Assembly: GCA_036867785.1 (NCBI GenBank)
Contig: CP145421.1
Span: 62,001-126,000, forward strand
Direction of reading: 5' to 3'
Length of the DNA stretch: 64,000 nucleotides
Source: Plasmodiophora brassicae
Taxonomy: Eukaryota > Endomyxa: Phytomyxea > Phytomyxea > Plasmodiophorida
Shown here piece by piece: positions 1 to 10,933 of the stretch. The translations under genes and the position numbers were made by a program. Numbering within the stretch: the stretch's first letter is position 1; every line of letters starts with the position of its first letter. The notes beneath the pieces are model-generated. The model did no database searches. It was not told the DNA's origin and saw only the letters and a program-made list of their open reading frames with translations.

Positions 1-213
1 GGGCCCGAACAACAGGGGGGTGGGTTGCATTCGAGTCGACGACGGGCAGTCGCAGCCCTGAAGCCCCCGGCCGGTCGGGTGACGATCCAGCGCGACGTCC
101 AACGCGGCCGTGTGGGGTACGTTCTTCTGGAATCGACCAGACCCACGCGCGCGCCGTCGACACGTTGTACTCGCAGACGACCCCGCTGGGCACGTTCGGG
201 AACCGCATAGAGG

Positions 214-3200
214 ATGACGGCGCTGGCGACGACGACGGCGGCGGCGGCGGTCGCCTCCAGCGAACATTCGGGGCTGGCGCTGGCCAAGCAGATGGACGAG
301 GACGACGCCCGGTACGCGTCCCGCCTGGTCGACCAGCAGCAGGCGGCGCAGGCCGTCTCGCTGCTGGCCAACTTCAGCCTGGACTCGCGGTTCGCCAAGA
401 CGCAGCAGGCGACGTCGTCGTCCGGCGAGGTGCGCCCCGTCGTCGTCGTCCTCACCGACCTGCGCCTGTTCATCGTGCCGCGTAAGCCGATTCGCGGCCG
501 CTACGTCAAGTTCAACGTCGCCCTGGTCGACCTCGTCGAGGTCTCCGTCACGTCGCGCCGCTCGGGGCACTTCGCCACGCTGGTGTCGTTCATCGAGGGC
601 CACGACAAGATGCGCCGCGCCGCCCTGGTCGCCCAGCACGCCCTGACCGCAGAGCTGGCCACCCTGCTCGGTACGTCGTCGTTGTCGCACACGCATCGGT
701 GCCCAGCTGAGCGTGCGCCACCCGTCAGTGACGGCGACGACGCGGCTCCAGCTGGGGCGCCCGGCACGGCAGCAGACCCGGTACCACCTGCCGGACGGGT
801 TCCTGCCCGCGTCGGTGCGCTCGTGGGCGCCGACCTGGCCGGACGCGCTGGCGGCCGCGTACCGCGCCCAGGCCGACCTGCTGCACGCCGTCCCGAACCC
901 GGCCGTCGTCCAGCGCCTGGCCCGGCAGGTGCCCGAGCACCTCGACGTCACGCGCCTGCTGGGCACGAACCGGCCGCACGTCGTCGACGTCCGCGTCGTC
1001 GCCCTGGCCGTCCGGCACTGCCCGCTGATCACGTTCGTACCACCGCACCGTCGTCGTTCGCGTCGTCGTCGTCTGACCGCCGCCCCCCGCCCCCCTCGGA
1101 ACAGGTCGCTGACGATGCGGGACGCGCCGGCGCTGGGCGACGACGGCGTCGAGGCGTGCCTGTGCGCGTTCGGCCCGCACTCGTCGATCGCGTCCGTGTC
1201 GCTGAGCGGCGTCGGCATGGGGCGCGCCGGGTGCGACGCGCTCTGCGCCGCGCTGGACACGCACGAGGGCCCGGTGCGCCTGCGCACCCTGTCCATCTAC
1301 CGGGCGCGCCTGCCCGAGGTCGCCGTCCGCGCCCTGGCGCGCTCCCTGTCCAGCACGCCGATGATCGACACGCTCGACCTGGCCGCCTGCGACCTGTCGT
1401 CCGGGGCGATCGCGTCGCTGCTGACGGCGTCGCTGGCGGCGTCGCTGACAACGCTGAACCTGTCCGGGTCGCAGGCGGGCCGGGCCGGGTCGCTCGCCCT
1501 GCAGACGTTCCTGGAGCGGAGCACGGCGCTGCGCGTCCTGGTGCTGGCGCGCGCCAACGTCCACTGCCGCCCCGTCCTGGCGGGGATCGCGCAGAACGCG
1601 CGCCTGCCGCTGCGGGCGCTGAACCTGACGCAGAACCGGCTGGGGCGGGCGTCCTGCGCGGCCCTCGCCGACGTGTTGGCGCGCACGACCACCCTGGAGG
1701 ACGTCGTCCTCGGGCAGGTCCGGGCCGGGGCCACCGGCCTCGCCGTCGTCGTCGACGGCGCCTGCAGGAACGCCGTCCTGGACGACGACAAGGGGTTCCG
1801 CATCGACCTCGCCGGCGCCGTCCACGTCGACGCCGGCAAGCTGCTGGCCGTCGCCCAGCAGCAGCCGCAGCGCGAGCGCCGCCTCGATCGCATCCGGGCG
1901 CTGGACGTCAGCGACTGCCACCTGGGCCTGGACGGCCTGGCGGCGGTCGTCCAGTTCGCGTGCCGCCTGGGCCGCCTGGAGACGCTGGCGGCGTCGCGCA
2001 ATGTGCCGCGGCGCCTGGCGCGGTTCGGGCGCGGCCCCGCCAATCTGCGGGACGCGCTCGCTATTTTGGTGAAGACGTCGACGGTGACCCGGCTATTTCT
2101 GGACGGCGACGAGCGCGCGGCGCTGGGCGGCCCCGTCCTGCAGCCCATGCTCGAGGCGCTCGCCCTGACGAGGACGTTGCGCGTCCTGAGCGTCGCCGGC
2201 AACGACCTCGGCGAGCCGGCGCTGATGGCGCTGGCCGCCGCCTGCAAGACGAACCGCGGGCTGGTGGCGCTGCACGTCGACCGGAACGGCGCCGCCCTGG
2301 CGTGCCTGCGCGCCCTGGCCGACAACGTCCGGTTCAACGACCACCTGCAGGTCGTCGACTGCGGGAGCGACCTCGGGCGGCTGGCGAAACGCCACCCGGG
2401 CGACGTCAACGACATCGCCGGGCAGCTTCGCCGGCGCCTGCTGCAGAACCGGCGCCGGGAGGCGGCGTACGGCCCCGGGCGCGTCCCCGTCGCCAACCTG
2501 CTGCCGATCGACTCGCCCGCCAACGACGTCCGCTTCCAGCGGAACGGACCCGTTGTCCGCCCGCGCGACGACGACGAAAACGTCGACGACGACGACGCTG
2601 CCGTCCCGAACGGGCCCGGGGTGCCGGCGCCGCAGTTCGGCGTGTCTCTCGACGACTGCGACTGCGTCCACGTTGGGCAGTACGGGCGCATCCCGCGCGT
2701 CCTCGTCCGCCTGCAGCGCTGCCTCTACGAACAGGTGTGCTTAGGGTGGGGCGCCGGTGCGTGTGCGCGCTGACAGCGGTGCGTGTGCGTGTGTGTGCAG
2801 GGCGGCCTGCAGGCCGAAGGCATCTTCCGGGTGGCACCTGATGCGGAGGCGCAGTCGCGTATGAAGGTGGAGCTGGACGGGGGCGCCGCCGCGCCGACCG
2901 CGACGGGGCCGGACGCGCCGCACTGCCTGGCCGGCCTGATGAAGGTCTGGTTCCGGAGCCTGCCCGTCAAGCTGCTGGACCCGGTCGCGTCGTTTCGCGG
3001 GGCGCCCACGCTCGACGCCGTCCTCGAGCAGCTGTCGGCGTCGTCGTCGGCCCTGCTCTGCTGGCTGATCGACGTCTGCGCGCACGTCGTCGACCACCAG
3101 GCGGACAACAAGATGGGGAGCGGCGCGCTGGCCATCGTCTGGGCGCCCAACCTGTACGACCCGCGCTCGACGGACCCGATGGAGGCCCTGCGGCAATCGC

Positions 3201-3649
3201 AGGACCTGGCCAAGTCGATGGAGGCGTGGATCGACGCCCGCCGGCGCCTGCACCCGCCGCCGCCGATGCCGAACTTTGCCGCCCTGCTCATCAGCGACGA
3301 CCATGCCGCGGCCGCTGCCGTGCCACCGATCGATGACAACGCCGACGACGACGACGACGCCGACTACGGGTCGATCTCGTTCGACAGCAAGGCGATCGAC
3401 TCGATGGCCGCCGCGGCGCCGCCCGTCCCGATCCTGTCCCGGCGAACGTCGTTGCCGGCGGACGGCCTGCGTCCGGCGCCGGCGCCCGTCTCCAGGCCCG
3501 TATCGGATCACGGCGACGTCGACGAGGTGGTCGGGCGGCGGGTCCCGGCGACTTCATCACCCAGCGACAAGCGCAGGTTCCCGCTGCCTCCCATGCCGAA
3601 ACGGCCCGTACCCGCCCGACGTCTGCGATCGGAGAACGCCGCCCAATGA
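214..3649 (+). CDS. CARMIL-like leucine-rich-repeat protein with C-terminal RhoGAP domain (CARMIL-GAP)
   Basis: Four exons (about 214-670, 729-1032, 1105-2734, 2801-3649) join in phase to about 1,079 residues. The first ~150 residues look like the PH-like domain of CARMIL proteins. The middle is a long array of leucine-rich repeats of the CARMIL/RNase-inhibitor type (many LxxLxLxxN-like units, e.g. LRALNLTQNRLG, LRVLSVAGNDLG). An acidic linker (DDDENVDDDD) leads into a RhoGAP domain with GLQAEGIFRV, which supplies the catalytic arginine finger (about R807), then HCLAGLMKVWFRSLP and NKMGSGALAIVWAPNL, the second conserved RhoGAP block. The tail is Pro/Ser-rich. Expected role: turning off Rac/Rho GTPases at actin structures while binding capping protein; the capping-protein motif itself was not located. 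A CARMIL-GAP fusion is known, to my memory, from Dictyostelium. ATG 214 is the first in-frame ATG; an upstream exon cannot be excluded. The donor at 1033 (gttcgt) is the least certain junction. Confidence 0.85.
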
Positions 3650-3722
3650 ACGCTCTGAGGTCGTGCAGTGGCCCGTTGTGTATTCAGGTTGGGAGACGAA
3701 CGATCCGAAACGTGTGGGTCAG

Positions 3723-4620
3723 TTAATGATCGCGGCGCATGTAACGGCGCTTGAGCGAATCGGTATAAGCCAGAGGGAGACAGAAGGTCGTGGGGGAGCC
3801 GGGCACCCCCTGGCTTGTGCTTTGGAGATGCAACGCGTTCGCGATCTCCGGGACAATGACCTCCCCGCAGGAAGGACAGATGCCGTACCGAAGTAGGTAG
3901 TGGTCGCCACATGCCTTGTGGTGTAGGTTGCCACAGCCGAGCGCTCGGAGCTCACGATGATCGTCCACGACGCCTGGATGCCAGCATTTGTCACACCTGG
4001 AGATGGTTGATCAGATGACGCAAAGGCCGATAGCAAACAGCATGAACAAGATCGGTACCGGTTGGAACGACCGTCTGGGGCGACCGGACCCTTCAGTTCC
4101 GACACCTGATCCAGGTTCGGCGGGACTATACGTTTACTCCAGATGTACGCGAACGATTCCGGGATATGGAAGCGATTGTTCTCTAGTGCGTCGACGGCCA
4201 CTAGGAACCGCTCCATGTTGAATAATGTGCAGGCAGCGTGCAGAATCATTGCCAATTGATCACGTGACCACGTTTGGCGTGAAATCCATTCGAGGGCATC
4301 TTCGACGACCTGTAATGGGTGCGCACGACGTTAATTCGTCCGCATTGGCGAGTGGCAAACGGAACGGGACGTCAACTTACCTGGTCGTTCGCGTTCATAA
4401 ACTTCACGAGCTGCCCCAACGACCAAGGGTCGATTGTGTTCATGATCGCATGGTCCTTGCGGTTCAGGATGCCCTGCCGGATGGAAGGGGAGCGAATGGC
4501 GGGAAGCCCGTTGTTCACCTCATTCGCAGGGCCGTCGACGTTTGGTTGCCGCCGAGAGGCTTCGGCGCCGAGGCCAATTATGAACATGGCCATGATGACG
4601 ATCATCGAACCGGTCGGCAT
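3723..4620 (-). CDS. RING-finger protein, 5' end uncertain
   Basis: Three exons on the minus strand (about 4620-4381, 4309-4059, 3996-3723) are joined by introns of 71 and 62 nt (gtaag...ttacag and gtaccg...ctccag); phases agree. The last exon encodes a RING-H2-like cluster: CDKC, then CGNLHHKAC about 17 residues later, then CPSC. That gives paired Cys, a Cys/His/His/Cys block and a final CPxC, as expected for an E3 ubiquitin ligase RING. The upstream exons carry an alpha-helical region (LVKFMNANDQ, AMILHAACTLFNMERFLVAVDALENN) with no domain I recognise. The start is not fixed: the ATG at 4620 precedes a short hydrophobic stretch (MIVIMAMFIIGL), but the frame stays open to about 4875. It is divergent from the methyltransferase at 5041. 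Substrate unknown. Confidence 0.6.
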
Positions 4621-5040
4621 ATGGATTCGTGCGGGCAGGCGGACGCAAGTTGAGACTCGACGTCGGTCGCGTAGCTTGTTGCGGAACGTGAATTCGTTGT
4701 GCGAAGAGTCGGTCCGCGGACCTGGCTGCAAAATTAGGCGCACGCCGGCGCACGGCATCGCCGCCAGTCCGAGGGGAAGTCCGTGCAGCAGTCCCCGCCT
4801 CCACACAGTGCAGGATCCTATTAATGGACGACGTGCCCGACTTGGGCGGATCTGTGGGCTGTGCAGCCCCGGCAATGACGTACTGTCGGCGTTAACTTAT
4901 AAACGGTTGTTAACGATCCAACGAGCAGCATCCGCCTCATAGGGTGCTGGGAGTGTACGGGGCGGGGGGACAGGCGCACGTACACCGGCGGCAATCACCC
5001 GGCGCGCGCGTCGCCAATTCTGGCTCAGCGCGCGGCGTCG
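4621..5040. other. intergenic region between divergent genes
   Basis: This stretch separates the minus-strand RING gene from the plus-strand HemK-type gene. Part of it (4621-4875) is open in the RING frame and may be coding. The rest has no convincing gene and probably holds both promoters. No TATA box or other defined element was identified. Confidence 0.4.
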
Positions 5041-6107
5041 ATGCCCGCTGCTGCTGCCGCCGTCGCTGCTGCTGGCCGCCATGGGCGTGCCGCCGCCGCC
5101 GCTGGCCTGTCGAAGGTGTCGTCGTCGAATTGCGCGGTTCGTGTGGCCGACGTGGTGTCGGCGCTGCAGACGTCGGGCGTCAGCCCGTTCCCGATGGTCG
5201 AGGCGTTCTGCCTGATGGAGCACGCGCGGGCGACGGGCGCTCCCGTCGGCGACCTGGTCGAGCAGCGCCTCCAGGGCAAGCCGCTGCAGCTGGTCGTCGG
5301 CACGCAGCCGTTCGCCGACCTCGACGTGGCCTGCCTCGCCGGGCAGTGCATCCCGCGCCCGGAGACGGAGCAGTGGTGCGCCTGGCTGGCGGCGCGCCTG
5401 ACGACCTGGACGTCGCCGCCGGCGATATCCGTCCTCGAGGTCGGCAGCGGCACCGGTTGCGTGTCGCTGGCCCTGGCGCGCGCCCTGCCCACCACCCGCG
5501 TCGTCGGCATCGACACGTCGCCGGCCGCCGTCCAACAGTCCCGCCTGAACGCGGCCGGGCAGCGCAACGTCGTCTTCGAACGGGTACGTACGGTGCGACG
5601 AACGCGCCTCCCGATCTGACCCAATGGCCAGGTCACGGTCGACGCCGACGGGTCGTGGGTGCCGCGGGCGCTGGCGCTGAACGACGGCGCCAGGTACGAC
5701 GTGATCGTGTCGAACCCGCCGTACGTGCCCGAGCACATGTGGCGTCGCGTCGACCGCAGCGTCCGCCGGTGGGAGTCGCCCGCCGTCCTGTACGGCGGGC
5801 ACCTGGGCCTCGACGTCGCCCGGCACGTGATCGCGGCCGCCCCCGACCTGCTGCGCCCGTCTGCCGCGTCGTCGTCGTCGTCGTCGCCCTCGATCGTCGT
5901 CGAGTGCGGCTACGAGTTCCAGACCGTGGCGCTGAAGCGCTGGATGCGATCGGTCGGCCTGGACGACGTCGAGCACCACTACGACTATGCGGGTCGGCCC
6001 CGGTGGGTCTCGGCCGTCCAGCCGCGTACGCGCGCTCCCTGCCGAAACGACGAGCGCGAGTCGCTGACCAATGTTGCACAGCGTTCGTCGTCGACGCGCC
6101 TGGCTGA
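5041..6107 (+). CDS. HemK/PrmC-type glutamine N5-methyltransferase (release-factor methyltransferase)
   Basis: Three exons (5041-5583, 5632-6025, 6082-6107) with introns of 48 and 56 nt give about 320 residues. The hallmarks of the HemK/PrmC family are present in order: an N-terminal helical part; CIPRPETE; the SAM-binding loop SVLEVGSGTGCVSLALA; VVGIDTSP; and the catalytic NPPYVP motif (about residues 209-214), which binds the target glutamine. The family methylates the glutamine of the GGQ motif in translation release factors. An Ala-rich N terminus could be an organelle-targeting sequence, so this may be the mitochondrial enzyme (HEMK1-like) rather than the cytosolic N6AMT1 type; that is inference. 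The final 26-nt exon supplies the stop. Without that splice the frame runs on into the convergent CFAP58 gene, which ends only 75 nt downstream. Confidence 0.87.
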
Positions 6108-6182
6108 CCCTGCGACGACGACCTGCGACGGGCCCAGCGCCAAAGATACACATGGTCATCGGCGGCGGGGGCCGAACCGTGC

Positions 6183-9100
6183 TCATGTTGCTGTCGTCGC
6201 TTCCGCCAAAGCGTCCTCGTCCGCCTTGTCGAACGCCGCCCCGTCCTCCTCCTCGTCGTCGTCGTCGTCGCGCTCCTTGTCGCCGGGCGACGCTGCTGCC
6301 GCCGCCGGCGTCCTCGACTTGCGCTCGGGGAGGTGCACGACCCGACTGGCCGCCCCGTCGACGCTCGACGCCGCCCGGCTGCTGTCGTCGCCTGGGCAGT
6401 GTTCAGCGGAAGGTCGTCCCCCCCCGTCCACGCGAGTCGTACCCGTCAGGTGGTACCCGCGGGATCGGCCGCGCCCGTCGGCGCGCATGCGCTGGAAGAA
6501 GGACAGCTTGACGAGGTCCAGCTGCTTGTACGTCTTCTCGATCTCGTAGCGCAGCTCGTAGACCTTGGCCTGGTACATCTTCAGCTCGGCCTTCATCGTG
6601 CGGTGCAGGGCGCGCTTCTCCTTGATCGTCTGGTCGAACAGGCGCAGCTGCTCGTGGGCCTCCTCGCCCAGCTGGCTGTGTGTGTGTGACATGACAGGCG
6701 GCGGCGGTCAGTGGCCGGCGAGCGGCAGTACCGAACCGGTGGTGGTGCCCGACCTGGACAGGATGCGGCGCAGGTCGACGTACAGGCGCTCCTTCTGGGC
6801 GATGCGCGCGTTCTTGTCGGCCAGCTCGTCGCTCTTGGCGATGATGTCCTTCTGCAGGCCCTGGATCGACTCGACCAGGGCGTACGTGTCCGCGTTCGTG
6901 TCCTGCATCTGGCGCCACCGGTGGATGTTCATCGGGCGGCGCAGCTCGCCGTCGAGGACGCGCGCCCTGAGCTGCTCCTCGACGAGCGCCTTGTCCATCT
7001 GGACGATGGCCGCGCGCAGGCGCAGCACCTCGCCCCGGTCCGTGTTGATCGAGTCGAGCTCGGCGGCCAGGGCGTCGCGCGCCGCCCGCATCGCCCGGAC
7101 GGCGGCCAGGCGCTCCCGGTAGTGCTCGTCGCCCTTGGCCAGCATCGAGTGGTGCAGGCGCAGCGCCTCGTAGACGTCGGCCAGCTCGGCGTTGCGCCGG
7201 ACGAGCTGGCGGCTCAGGGCGCGCTCCTCGTTGACCACCGCGTTGTACTGCTTGGTCTGCGCCAGCAGCTCCTCGTCGGCGTCGTCGATGACGCGCGACA
7301 GCTGGGCGATCTGGGCGGCCTGCTCGCGGACGCGCTCGTGCGTCGCCTGCCACCACTGGCCGACCTGCTTCGTCTTCAGGTCCGTCTGCCGGATGTCGTC
7401 GTCGACCTGCTCGACCAGCAGGTTCTCGTTGACGAACGCCGTCTCCTTCTCGTTCAGCTCCTGCTGCAGGTGCGCGATCGCATGGTTCAGGCCGTCGTAG
7501 ACGCGCTTCAGGTCGCCCATCTCGTGCTTCTGCTCCAGCAGCGTCTTGCTGTACAGGTTCCGGTCCGTCTTGACGGCCTCCAGCAGCGTCATCTGCTGCC
7601 GGCGCCTCGCCTCGTGCTCCACGATCGTCTTCTGCAGCGCCAGGATCTGCAGGTCCTTCGCCAGCGACCGCTCCGTCGCCTTCCGGATCCGGCCCTGCTT
7701 CGCCTCCAGCTCGTTGCGGAACGCGTCCTTGTCCTGGACGAGCTGGTCGATCAGCGCCTTCCACGCCTTGATCGACGCGTCGAACGCCTTCAGCTCGTTC
7801 TCCATGTTGCGCGTCTGGTTCTCGTAGACGTGCAGGGCGTTGCGCTTGGCGGCGATGTCGTCGACCAGGCCGGCGTGGTCGTGGTTGAGGATCTCGCGCT
7901 CGCGCGACGCCACATCGATGGCGCGCAGGGCGACGGCCGCCGCCTGCTGCGCCACCCTCAGCTCCATCTTGCGCTGGTCGATCCGGGCGCACCACGAGGC
8001 GCGCGTCGCCTCGATGCCGGCCAGGTCGGCGTCGGCCGCCCGCATCTTGTCGTTCATGCGGTCGAGCATGGCCCGCTTCCGCCTCGCCTCCTTGGTGCAC
8101 GCGTCGAGCAGGGCGCGATCCGCCTCGCTGGCCGCCTGCAGCGCGGCGATGCCCTTGCCGACGTCGTCGGTGGCGTCCTGCTGCGCCTGGAGCTGGTCCT
8201 CGAGGTCCTGCGCCTCCTCGTTCAGCTGCGTCAGGCGGGTGGACGCGGTCGCCCCCGACTTCATGCTCTCCTTCAGCTGCGCCTTCTCCTTGGCCAGCTC
8301 CTGCTTCGCCTTGCGCGCCCGCTCCACCTTCCTGCTGATGTCCTGCGAGTGCTGCTCGCACAGGTCCTTCAGCTCGGCCGTCTTCGCCTCCAGGTCCGCC
8401 TTCCGGGCCAGCTCGTCCTTGCAGGCCGACTCGATGTCGGCGGCGCGCGCCGACAGGTCCGCAATGTCGTCCACCTGCTTCTGCTTGTCCGCCTCGAGCT
8501 GGTCGACGCGGGCGAACAGGGCCGCGTTGTCGCTGCGCACGTGGGTCAGGTGCCGCAGGCCCTTGTCGCGCGCCGCCACCACCACGCTCAGCTCCTGCTC
8601 CAGGGCGCCGATCGCCCGCTGCTGGTCCTCCATCAGGACCTGCTCCCAGGTCTCCATCTTGGCGCGCAGGGCGCCCAGCTTGCCGCGCAGGTCGCCAATG
8701 ACCAGGCGGCGCTCGTCGATCTCCCTGGTCAGCGTCGCCCTGGCGTCGTCGGCCATGTCCGCCTGCTTCGTCAGGATCTCCATCTTCTTCCTGCCGTCCT
8801 GCTCCTCGACGTCCATCTCGGCGGTCCGCTCGTTGACGTCCTGCAGGGCCTGCGCCAGCTCGCGGCACTTGTTCACGAAGCGCATCTCGCTCTCGTGCGA
8901 CTTGCGCAGCGCCTGCTGCATCTTGGCGTACTCGGCCAGGAACGGCGCCAGCTCGCCGCCCGTCGGGTCGTCCACCGCCTCCAGCAGCGACTGTACGACG
9001 TCGCCCACTGGTCAGTCAGGCGCGCGCCAAACGGCGGGTCGCCCGGGGGAGGTGGGCACATACGGCTTCCAGGGCGGTCGGGTCGTCAAACTGCTGCATG

Positions 9101-9201
9101 TCGACCTGGGCCGGCTGCCCCGGCGCGCCAACGGATGCACCCGGCGCGCTGCCGGTGGCGGGCGCCACGTCATCCCCGGGTGGCCCGGCGCCGGATGCCA
9201 T
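6183..9201 (-). CDS. CFAP58: CFAP58 (CCDC147)-like cilia and flagella associated coiled-coil protein
   Basis: Three exons (9201-9064, 8990-6754, 6675-6183) with introns of 73 and 78 nt give about 955 residues (human CFAP58 is about 870). The first exon is a Pro/Ala/Gly-rich leader. The rest is nearly continuous coiled coil rich in Glu/Lys/Gln/Ala heptads. The most diagnostic block is near the end of the second exon: RPMNIHRWRQMQ...TYALVESIQGLQKDIIAK...KERLYVDLRRIL, followed in the third exon by LGEEAHEQL...MKAELKMYQAKVYELRYEIEKTYKQL. This matches my memory of the conserved C-terminal region of CFAP58. The tail adds an acidic run (DDDDDEEEDG). Known role of the family: axonemal and mid-piece assembly in flagella and motile cilia. 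Strong indirect evidence that this organism has a flagellate stage. Confidence 0.85.
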
Positions 9202-9580
9202 GACGACGACGACGACGACGGTGTGTGTGTCTGTGCGGGTCGGTACCGATAGGGGCACTGCGAGTAAGTACCGCATATCGATCCGGGCGGGCGCGGGTCG
9301 CTGGGCATCATCAGCGAGGCAGGGCGCTGGGGGCTGGCGTCATGCCGCCCCCACCGGATCGTGAGTCACGCTTCCGGGGCGGCGTCGGCCGCGGCACGAT
9401 CCGCACAGTGTGCGCCCGGCCCGGCTACTGCCGGCCCACATTTCGAAAAGCACACGTCGTGCGACCCGGTGGGGCGGTTGCTGCTGCTGCTGCTGCTTCC
9501 GCTGCTGGGCCTGGCCGATCCCGTTGCGCTCGTTAGCGTGTGGGGCCCGCACCGCACACGAGGCGCTTCGCTAGCGTCGT
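9202..9580. promoter_or_regulatory. intergenic region between divergent CFAP58 and tyrosinase genes
   Basis: 379 nt between two divergently transcribed genes, so presumably both promoters. It contains a (GAC)n/GTGTGT simple repeat near 9202-9232 and a CTG/CAG run near 9480-9500. No defined promoter motif was recognised. Confidence 0.4.
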
Positions 9581-10881
9581 ATGCAACGCCGCACCAAGGT
9601 CTGCCTGATGGTCACCCTGTCTGCCGTTGTCGTCGCCGCCGTCCTCGGCGTCACCCTGTACCTGCTCGACCGGGCGGACGCGCAGACGCCCCGCGACCTG
9701 CGATCGATTGTCGGCGCCGACCTCGACGAGCTGCGCAGCCGGTTCGGACGCGTCCAGGACAACGTAGGTGGAGCGCACGTGAACGCGCCCGCCCCCGCCA
9801 CCTGACTGACTGTGCGGGTCGTTGGCCGCCGTTTCCTCGCGTACAGGGGGCGTACATTGCGATCGCGCGCATCCATGGCGACGACGGGTACCACTGCCCG
9901 CACGAGCGGCCCGAGTTCCTGGCGTGGCACCGCGCCTACCTGATCACGTTCGAGCAGGCCGTCGGCATCATCACGCCGTACTGGGACTGGACCGAGTACG
10001 TGCACATCCCGGCGCTGGACGACCCGTTCTACACGGTGAACGGGCGCCAACAGCGGAACCCGCTCAACACGGGCTACCTGTACGACTCGGCGCAGGGCGG
10101 CCTGACCGGCCAGCTCACCGAACGCCAATGGGGGCAGCTGGACGCCGCCTACCTGGCCGAATACGCCTACCGGGCGCTGACCAGGAACAGCTTTGCCGAT
10201 TTCCAGCGCGAGCTCGAGGCCGTGCACGCCACCGTGCACAACCAGATCGGCGGCACCATGGTGCCCGTCAAGACGGCCGCGTTCGACCCCATATTCTGGT
10301 TCCACCACGCCTTCGTCAACATCATCTGGTCCATGTGGGTGTCGCTGCACCCGCAGGCCGACATGGGCGGCGTCGACGACGTCGTCGTCGACAACTACGA
10401 CCTGAGCGGGTCCCGCACGCGCATACGCACCGCCATGCAGCGGAACGTCGCCTTCCCACACAACCGCCTGTACCGGCGGGCGGCCCAGGCCGTACGCGGT
10501 GGCGGCGGTGGCCTCCAGTTCATGGCCATGGAGGACGAGAGCGCGGGCGACGACGACTGGTACCGCGAGCACCTGATCCTGACGGTGCACAACGTGACGT
10601 CGCCGATGGATTCGTCGCGCGTCCTGGTGACCTTCGAGGGCAAGACCGCCGGCTACATGGGCATGCTGGGCATGGCGCACCGGGCGACCATGACGCCGGG
10701 GCACGCGATGGCCTGCTACGACCGCATCGTCGACCTGACCATCGGGTACCACACGCACATCGGCGGCCGCGACCTGCACCAGGTCAAGCACTGCATGGAG
10801 GTGCGCATGGAGAACCTGAACACGGGCGACCTGGTGACGTTCACCGAGGACCAGTACGACCTGCAGTGGGAGACCTACTAG
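9581..10881 (+). CDS. tyrosinase/polyphenol-oxidase family copper protein with N-terminal membrane anchor
   Basis: Two exons (9581-9763, 9847-10881; intron 83 nt) give about 405 residues. The N terminus has basic residues and then a single hydrophobic segment (VCLMVTLSAVVVAAVLGVTLYLL), a signal peptide or type II anchor. The type-3 copper domain follows. CuA: HCPHERPEFLAWHRAYLITFE (His about 80 and 89, plus an upstream His), then ITPYWDW. CuB: VHATVHNQIGG (His about 188 and 192) and FDPIFWFHHAFVNIIW (His about 214 and 215). This is the standard tyrosinase/catechol oxidase layout. The C-terminal third (TVHNVTSP..., HIGGRDLHQV) resembles a beta-sandwich cap domain but is unassigned. Expected reaction: oxidation of monophenols or o-diphenols in a secretory compartment or at the surface; physiological substrate unknown. 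ATG 9581 is chosen because it places the hydrophobic segment at the N terminus. Confidence 0.87.
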
Positions 10882-10933
10882 CTCCATATATAATATAGTG
10901 AGGTGCACGGTCCAGGGCGCGTCGTCGGTCTCG

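Noticed and set aside
725-2691. Long minus-strand open frames of about 400-460 codons
   Set aside because: Antisense shadows of the CARMIL-GAP LRR region; no splice-consistent model and Arg/Gln-rich composition.
6711-9203. 830-codon open frame on the plus strand
   Set aside because: Exact antisense of CFAP58. GC-rich third positions keep the opposite strand open; its Leu/Val/Arg-rich product has no domain.
9571-10908. 445-codon open frame on the minus strand
   Set aside because: Antisense of the tyrosinase gene, whose copper motifs on the plus strand are unambiguous.
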